A DNA stretch of 37,165 bases from Candidatus Coprenecus stercoripullorum. GTDB lineage: Bacteria; Bacteroidota; Bacteroidia; Bacteroidales; UBA932. Each line of letters starts with the position of its first letter. Positions within the stretch are counted from its first letter, which is position 1. The translations under genes and the position numbers were made by a program. The notes beneath the pieces were generated by a model. That model was not told the DNA's origin. It made no database searches and saw only the letters and a program-made list of their open reading frames with translations. This document shows positions 32,729 to 37,165 of this stretch, piece by piece. The stretch is taken from NCBI GenBank assembly GCA_018715745.1, contig DVLA01000004.1, forward strand, positions 1 through 37,165. The letters are read 5' to 3'.

Positions 32729-34231
32729 ATGGATATGAAAAAGTTCTTGCCTTTTATCCTTGCGGCCTTTATCCTTACGGCCTGCCAGGAGAAATCTCCG
32801 ACTTCGGGCATATCGCTTAATTGCGTGTCGGAGGAAGAATTCACTTATGACAACTTTCCTGCGGAGGGTGGAAGACTTACCTTCGAGGTGATTACCCGGC
32901 ATGCGGAAGTTTCGTACAGTTCCAACAGGGACTGGTGCAGCTACGAGAGCAGTACGGATGCGGACGGTTCGCATATGGTGACTGTGATTGTGGAGAGGAA
33001 TACCGCAACCGAGGACAGAAGCGCCGTATTTACTGTTTATGGCGAGACGGGATCCACTCTCGAACAGCTTGCGCTTACAATAGGGCAGTCCCGTTCGGAC
33101 AAGGCCGATGCGGCATCCGATCTCTCTGCGGAGGGTGCGGCTAATTGCTATGTCATCAATTCGGCGGGGACATATTTGTTGGATGCAACGGTAATGGGCA
33201 ACGGCGTTCCGGCCGGCAGTTTCGTACCCGAAACCATTTCGCCGGCAGATGCGGTACTGGTATGGCAGAGCGAAGCCGGTATGATAACGTCTGTGGAACT
33301 GCTCGGCGGCGACCTTGTCTTCGAGGCTTCGGGGGCGGAAGGCAATGCTCTTGTGGCTGTTACCGATGAAGAAGGCGGCATCCTGTGGAGCTGGCACATA
33401 TGGAATCCCGGCATGACTCTGTCCGCCCTCCAGTCTTCTGACGGATACGGGGTCATGAATGTCAATCTCGGCGCGCTTGCGGTTGACTTTACGGCGGATG
33501 CACGCTATTACGGGCTGCTGTACCAGTGGGGCAGGAAGGACCCGTTCCCCGGCTCGCCTACGCTTACCGGAACTACATCGACCATGCCCGTACCGGTCTA
33601 TGACATGGACGGGGCAGTGGTGGAAACAGGCCACTCATCCTATACTTCCCTTGACGAGAATAATATAGAATATGCCATATCCCATCCGACAGTGGTCATC
33701 TCGAACCAGGGACAGTATCTGGTTTCGAGGGACTGGCTGAAATCAGGCTCAGGCAATGACGGCCTTTGGGGCGATGCCTCTGCCAAGACATGCTTCGATC
33801 CCTGCCCTCCCGGCTGGAGAGTGCCGGATTCGGAAGTGTTCAGGCATTTTACCTCATCCGGCAGCTATGCGTGGAATTTTTATGACTTCAACGTAGAGGA
33901 TGTAAACGGTGACGGCGTGATAGATATCGACGACTATGACTATGGATGGAGGTTCTGGCTCGACAGGTCTGCCGGCGTCTCTTCGTTTTTCCCGGCGGCA
34001 GCCCGTTATGACGGCTCATATGCCATGCTTATGGGGAGCGTAAGCGGTATCTGGGGTTCGTATTGGTCGTCTACACCCGATACGGAGTCAGCCATGGGTA
34101 TAGAAGGCATGGCACATGCTTCGATATCCTTCTCGACTAAGAATATGGACGGCACGGACATGCTTACGGTCGCGCCTGGAGGAAGTGCATCGAGGGCTGA
34201 CGCCTATTCTGTAAGGTGCGTCAGGGAGTAG
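32729..34231 (+). CDS. BACON and FISUMP-type domain surface lipoprotein
   Basis: About 500 aa. The lipoprotein signal has lipobox LTAC with Cys19; an in-frame ATG at 32735 is an alternative start. Residues about 25-125 look like a BACON domain, with GGRLTFEVITRHAEVSYSSN, DWCSYES and FTVYGETGSTLEQLALTIGQS. The remainder resembles FISUMP (Fibrobacter succinogenes major paralogous) domains: CFDPCPPGWRVPDSEVFRHF, WGSYWSSTPDTE, and a closing AYSVRCVRE. A calcium-loop-like DVNGDGVIDIDDYD is inserted near 33899. Such proteins are typically surface-exposed and linked to binding of polymers. Its 3' end overlaps the DoxX gene end by 11 bp. Confidence 0.85.
   Translation: MDMKKFLPFILAAFILTACQEKSPTSGISLNCVSEEEFTYDNFPAEGGRLTFEVITRHAEVSYSSNRDWCSYESSTDADGSHMVTVIVERNTATEDRSAVFTVYGETGSTLEQLALTIGQSRSDKADAASDLSAEGAANCYVINSAGTYLLDATVMGNGVPAGSFVPETISPADAVLVWQSEAGMITSVELLGGDLVFEASGAEGNALVAVTDEEGGILWSWHIWNPGMTLSALQSSDGYGVMNVNLGALAVDFTADARYYGLLYQWGRKDPFPGSPTLTGTTSTMPVPVYDMDGAVVETGHSSYTSLDENNIEYAISHPTVVISNQGQYLVSRDWLKSGSGNDGLWGDASAKTCFDPCPPGWRVPDSEVFRHFTSSGSYAWNFYDFNVEDVNGDGVIDIDDYDYGWRFWLDRSAGVSSFFPAAARYDGSYAMLMGSVSGIWGSYWSSTPDTESAMGIEGMAHASISFSTKNMDGTDMLTVAPGGSASRADAYSVRCVRE
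33899..33940 (+). other. Calcium-binding-like loop inside the FISUMP region
   Basis: The encoded 14 residues DVNGDGVIDIDDYD fit the EF-hand/dockerin calcium loop spacing, with oxygen ligands at positions 1, 3, 5, 9 and 12 and glycine at 6. Only a single loop is present, so it is not a full dockerin. Confidence 0.45.
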
Positions 34232-35474
34232 GCTTGCGGCGTATGCCGTAGATGATTCCGCAGATATAGCGGAACATTACTATTATCAGGAAAATAAGCA
34301 GGATAGACATTTCATAGAAAAGCCTTTGCCCTATGGAGACCTTCGCCGTGAGCTCTTCGGAGTCCATTGTGAGGGTCTCTTTTATTTTCTGTGGCTTGAG
34401 GCCTCCCTTGCCCCATTTCCTTATGACTATCCCTTCTTTGAAATATACTATTCCCCCGTTGGGACGGCTTAGCGATATCAGGGTCCTGTAGTCTCCGTAA
34501 GCTATGCGGCCGGCAAGGGAAGGATATTCCGCTTCTATGCCGGCGACATATCCGTTGTCAGCCGGTACAAGGACATACAGCCTTCCGATAGACAGGAGGC
34601 TGTCCGCCAGATCCGATATATATTCCCAGTCCCTGGCCTTCAAATTCTCAGGCCTGTAGGCCACCACTAATATGCGCGGCCTGAAGCCTCCCGTAATGCG
34701 GGAGGTGAGCATCCCGCCTCCGGCATCTGTTATTGTAAAGTCGAAAACAGTCTCCGTTTCCCCGGAAGCATTCCCCTTCTCGACCGTTTCCACGTATGTC
34801 CAGGTGGAGTCGGGCAGGTTGTCCAGGGTGAACTCCTTCCTTGTCCCGTCTTTCTGGTAGATGAATGTGTTGTCCGTCTGTGCGTACGAGTATCCCTTTT
34901 CTATTGCAAGGGTTATGTCCGAGCCTGCCTTGAAGTCCCCGAATTCTATTATGGGTCTTGTGAAATATACCCAGATGGAGGAGACAACGCCTATCACGGC
35001 GAAAACGGCTATGAAGCACCATTCGGCCGCTACCGGGGCAACGGGCTTGAACTTGCCTCTGAAGATGAAGATGGGGATTGCGCAGGCAAGCAGGATTATG
35101 TTCTTGTAGAATGTCTGCCAGTTCGTAAGATGCACTATGTCTCCGAAACAGCCGCAGTCGGCGATAGGGTCGAACAATGCTATGTATAGCGTAAGGATGG
35201 TGAAAAATGACTCCATACACAGGCCGACCCAGGAGAAGAACCTCATCCTTACGCACATGAGAATGGCTATGCCGGTTACGAATTCGGCAGTGGACCAGCC
35301 TATGCCCGCAGGGACGGAAAGCCCATGCAGGAAGCCGAGGTGGAGGACATTGAAATATTCCGCAAGTTTGAGGCCCGTGCCTACGGGGTCCATGAGCTTG
35401 AAAAATCCGGACAGTATGTAGACGAGTCCGAATATTACGCGGAGTATGAACATGACGGTTCTTATCAGTCTCAT
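34221..35474 (-). CDS. DoxX/MauE-like membrane protein with a C-terminal thioredoxin-like domain
   Basis: 417 aa from ATG 35474, which overlaps the tmk stop by 4 bp. The frame extends 43 codons further upstream but only as antisense-like basic sequence within tmk. The N-terminal four TM helices carry MauE-type features, with GLVYILSGFFKLMDPVG and the motif CGCFGD after the third helix. A further TM near residue 180 leads into a periplasmic domain. That domain resembles a thioredoxin or AhpC fold (PRILVVAYRPENL, then NGGIVYFKEGIVIRKW) but has no cysteines, and the protein ends in a last TM (LFYEMSILLIFLIIVMF). MauE-like proteins are linked to disulfide or quinone-linked processes. Confidence 0.83.
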   Translation of the reverse strand: MRLIRTVMFILRVIFGLVYILSGFFKLMDPVGTGLKLAEYFNVLHLGFLHGLSVPAGIGWSTAEFVTGIAILMCVRMRFFSWVGLCMESFFTILTLYIALFDPIADCGCFGDIVHLTNWQTFYKNIILLACAIPIFIFRGKFKPVAPVAAEWCFIAVFAVIGVVSSIWVYFTRPIIEFGDFKAGSDITLAIEKGYSYAQTDNTFIYQKDGTRKEFTLDNLPDSTWTYVETVEKGNASGETETVFDFTITDAGGGMLTSRITGGFRPRILVVAYRPENLKARDWEYISDLADSLLSIGRLYVLVPADNGYVAGIEAEYPSLAGRIAYGDYRTLISLSRPNGGIVYFKEGIVIRKWGKGGLKPQKIKETLTMDSEELTAKVSIGQRLFYEMSILLIFLIIVMFRYICGIIYGIRRKPTP

Positions 35475-36163
35475 GGCAGCCGGTGCCCTTGCAGGGCGTT
35501 GTCTATGTGTTCTTTGATTTTCTCGAAAATCGTCCCGGCCGGAAGCATGCCTCCGTCCGGACCTGAACAGTCTATGCGTATAAAATGAGGATCTGCCGAG
35601 CATTGTTTAAGGTAGACTTCCCTGACCCTTGCCTGGAATCTCATATCAGATTCATGTATGTCTGCCTTGCCGTGCAGATATTCCCTGTCCCCGGCGCATC
35701 TTCTTTCCTTCAGCCTGCCGTCTATGAAATCGAGTGGGACATCGAGGAACAGGTTGATATCGGGTCTGGGAATACCGAACTCCGCATATTCGGTATCGAG
35801 AATCCAGCCGGCCAGCCTGTCGCATTCTTCGGCAGTACGGGTTTTTGCGCCCTGGAAAGCTATGTTGGAATATACGTATCTGTCCAGCAGTACGATGTCC
35901 CCGTCGTCCAGCCATTGCCTTATTTGCGGGGATGCGCTCCGGCGGTCTTCCGCAAAGAGCAGGGCCACGAGCATCGGATGGACCTTGTCTATGCTTCCGA
36001 ATTCGCCGCGCAGGAACATCGATAGCATGCGGCCGAATACAGGCGCGTCGAATCTCGGGAAGTGTTCGTATCTGAGTTTTCCCAGGGTGGACAGGTACTC
36101 CCTGGCCATTTCCACCTGAGTGGTTTTGCCTGAGCCGTCCAGACCTTCTATGGCTATCAGCAT
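35471..36163 (-). CDS. tmk: Thymidylate kinase
   Basis: 230 aa from ATG 36163. That start opens with IAIEGLDGSGKTT, the family N-terminus (P-loop at residues 7-15); the longer in-frame start adds 18 residues crossing the promoter. Also seen are the DRYVYSN block, the substrate-side arginine region, and a LID segment with ERRCAGDREYLHGK. It phosphorylates dTMP to dTDP. It is followed directly, with a 4-bp overlap, by the DoxX-like gene. The upstream -7 box TAATTTTG gives a leader of about 27 nt. It is divergent from folP. Confidence 0.95.
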   Translation of the reverse strand: MLIAIEGLDGSGKTTQVEMAREYLSTLGKLRYEHFPRFDAPVFGRMLSMFLRGEFGSIDKVHPMLVALLFAEDRRSASPQIRQWLDDGDIVLLDRYVYSNIAFQGAKTRTAEECDRLAGWILDTEYAEFGIPRPDINLFLDVPLDFIDGRLKERRCAGDREYLHGKADIHESDMRFQARVREVYLKQCSADPHFIRIDCSGPDGGMLPAGTIFEKIKEHIDNALQGHRLP

Positions 36164-36177
36164 ATCGGTAATTTGTA

Positions 36178-36185
36178 TAAATTTG
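36178..36185 (+). promoter_or_regulatory. -7 box of folP
   Basis: TAAATTTG, exact TAnnTTTG match, 26 bp before the folP ATG. It points towards the tmk -7 box, unlike the other divergent pairs in this window. Confidence 0.5.
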
Positions 36186-36195
36186 CAGTTGCATG

Positions 36196-36203
36196 CAAAA
36201 TTA
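36196..36203 (-). promoter_or_regulatory. -7 box of tmk
   Basis: Minus-strand TAATTTTG, exact TAnnTTTG match, 32 bp before the tmk ATG. Together with the folP box it forms an inverted repeat whose centre includes the perfect palindrome TTGCATGCAA (36189-36198). Confidence 0.5.
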
Positions 36204-36211
36204 GTCATAAA

Positions 36212-36988
36212 ATGCAAACAAGCCGCATAAGAATAATGGGTATCCTGAATGTTACCGACGACTCTTTCTACAGCAAGTCGAGGGCGGTAACTGAAGATGC
36301 CATGATCTCACTTATAGACAGGCATATAAAGGAGGGTGCGGATATTATTGACATCGGAGGCTGCTCTACACGTCCGGGCTCAGTGCCTGCGGATGCCCGG
36401 ACCGAATGGGAAAGAATCCGACCGGCACTGAGGATTATGGTTACGCGGTATCCTGGAATACCGTTTTCAGTGGATACTTTCCGTTCCGGGATAGTGCGCC
36501 GCTGTTATGATGAATTCGGGCCATTTACCGTCAACGACATATCGGCCGGCGAAGATGACCCCCGGATGCTTCGGACCGTAGCTTCACTTGGGTTGGGATA
36601 TATAGCCATGCACAAGCGCGGGACTCCCTCTACTATGCAGGGCATGTGTGAGTACGGCGATGTGGTTGCGGACATAGTCGGATATTTCCGCAGATTTGCA
36701 GTAAAGGCCGGGGATATGGGGATTGAGGACTGGATTCTCGATCCGGGGTTCGGATTTGCGAAGACGATATCACAGAATTACGAGATGCTGGACCGCCTTG
36801 CCGAGTTCAAGGTTCTCGGCAGGAAAATCCTTGTGGGGATCTCCAGAAAGAGCTTCATATACCGTGCTCTCGGGATAACTCCAGAAGAAGCCCTGGATGC
36901 AACGACAGAACTTCACCGCAAGGCTGTTGCAAACGGGGCCGATATTCTCAGGGTCCATGATGTGGCGGCAGCCGCCGCATTGAGGTGA
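36212..36988 (+). CDS. folP: Dihydropteroate synthase
   Basis: 258 aa from ATG 36212. The upstream in-frame TTG lies before the promoter box and is rejected. Family blocks in order: MGILNVTDDSFYSKS at the N-terminus, DIGGCSTRPGS, VNDISAGEDD, LDPGFGFAK, VGISRKSFIYRALG and the closing RVHDVAAA. These cover the pterin- and sulfonamide-binding loops. It joins dihydropterin pyrophosphate with p-aminobenzoate in folate synthesis. It shares a divergent control region with tmk, which is also needed for dTTP synthesis. Confidence 0.96.
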   Translation: MQTSRIRIMGILNVTDDSFYSKSRAVTEDAMISLIDRHIKEGADIIDIGGCSTRPGSVPADARTEWERIRPALRIMVTRYPGIPFSVDTFRSGIVRRCYDEFGPFTVNDISAGEDDPRMLRTVASLGLGYIAMHKRGTPSTMQGMCEYGDVVADIVGYFRRFAVKAGDMGIEDWILDPGFGFAKTISQNYEMLDRLAEFKVLGRKILVGISRKSFIYRALGITPEEALDATTELHRKAVANGADILRVHDVAAAAALR

Positions 36989-37040
36989 CGGCTACGCCCC
37001 GGGCTGTCGCACCCTGCGGAAAACAAAGGGAGCAAGTCCG

Positions 37041-37072
37041 TTTGCATTACTTTCGGCTTCTGATTATCTTTG
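37041..37072 (+). promoter_or_regulatory. Strong promoter (TTTG -33 and TATCTTTG -7) for a gene beyond the window
   Basis: TTTG at 37041-37044 and TATCTTTG at 37065-37072 are separated by exactly 20 bp, the full two-box Bacteroidota consensus, and the only such complete pair I found here. Transcription should begin near 37077 and run off the right edge. The remaining 90 bp contain a small inverted repeat (GTATC and GATAC around 37096-37110) and no long open frame. The product, coding or stable RNA, cannot be told. Confidence 0.7.
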
Positions 37073-37165
37073 CGTAGAATAATCAAAAAAGCTGTATCTG
37101 ATTGATACACAGAATGGAATTGAAGAGTGTGAGATTTTAGGTAACGATTTAGCGACATTCAGAAC

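Noticed and set aside
32549-33634. Open frame of 361 codons on the minus strand
   Set aside because: Antisense to hslR and the FISUMP lipoprotein; arginine- and histidine-rich with no domain.
36913-37158. Minus-strand open frame of 81 codons at the right edge
   Set aside because: It overlaps the folP 3' end and the strong plus-strand promoter, with no motif and no promoter of its own.

Overview
The window reads as ordinary, gene-dense chromosome from a member of the Bacteroidales (Bacteroidota), of roughly even base composition. The evidence is the families present and the promoters. Families largely typical of this phylum are an Hc1-type histone H1-like protein, a PCMD-domain secreted protein, a BACON/FISUMP lipoprotein, an ExbB-(4-TM protein)-ExbD-ExbD operon and a DUF4384 protein. 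Several genes are preceded by the Bacteroidota -7 box TAnnTTTG. The genus is not certain; a Rikenellaceae-like or uncultured Bacteroidales genome would fit. I see no CRISPR array, insertion sequence, prophage, integrase or recognisable defence island.

Layout: positions 1-19420 are almost entirely minus strand. Read in transcription order (right to left) this block has four parts. (i) A PCMD-domain protein, then dprA, tatD and ansA, tightly packed. (ii) tRNA-Ser(GGA), then exbB, a 4-TM membrane protein and two exbD genes, closed by a clear terminator. (iii) A secreted alkaline phosphatase. (iv) A long compact run of asnS, udk, a TonB-like protein, an RND efflux trio (adaptor, pump, TolC-like channel), a DUF4384 protein and an M16 peptidase cut by the left window edge.

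Positions 19483-22022 (+) hold an M6-family secreted metalloprotease translationally coupled to a small lipoprotein. A 57-residue Hc1 protein (-) and a MarC-family membrane protein (+) follow. A bidirectional terminator separates MarC from aspA. The minus-strand group ytxH, holin-like protein, 92-aa protein, trkA, aspA comes next. Then come a clostripain-family lipoprotein peptidase (+), a reverse-type rubrerythrin (-), rplY-pth (+), ftsB/divIC (-), CPBP protease-manA-hslR (+, all overlapping), a BACON/FISUMP lipoprotein (+), the tmk-DoxX pair (-) and folP (+). A strong promoter sits at the right edge; its gene lies outside the window.

How the genes fit together: ExbB/ExbD and the TonB-like protein belong to proton-motive-force coupling across the envelope. 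The RND trio exports small molecules. The secreted M6, C11 and M16 peptidases, the phosphatase and the surface lipoproteins suit a polymer- and peptide-degrading lifestyle. AspA and AnsA handle asparagine and aspartate to fumarate. Rubrerythrin suggests an anaerobe coping with peroxide.

I did not find a convincing new multi-gene system. The most interesting signals are regulatory. Three separate divergent intergenic regions carry two outward-facing -7 boxes separated by exactly 12 bp. The tmk/folP region instead has inward-facing boxes in a near-palindrome. rplY has an unusually long structured leader containing a 14-codon upstream ORF. The small YtxH/holin/92-aa envelope set upstream of trkA is the best candidate for an undercharacterised functional unit.
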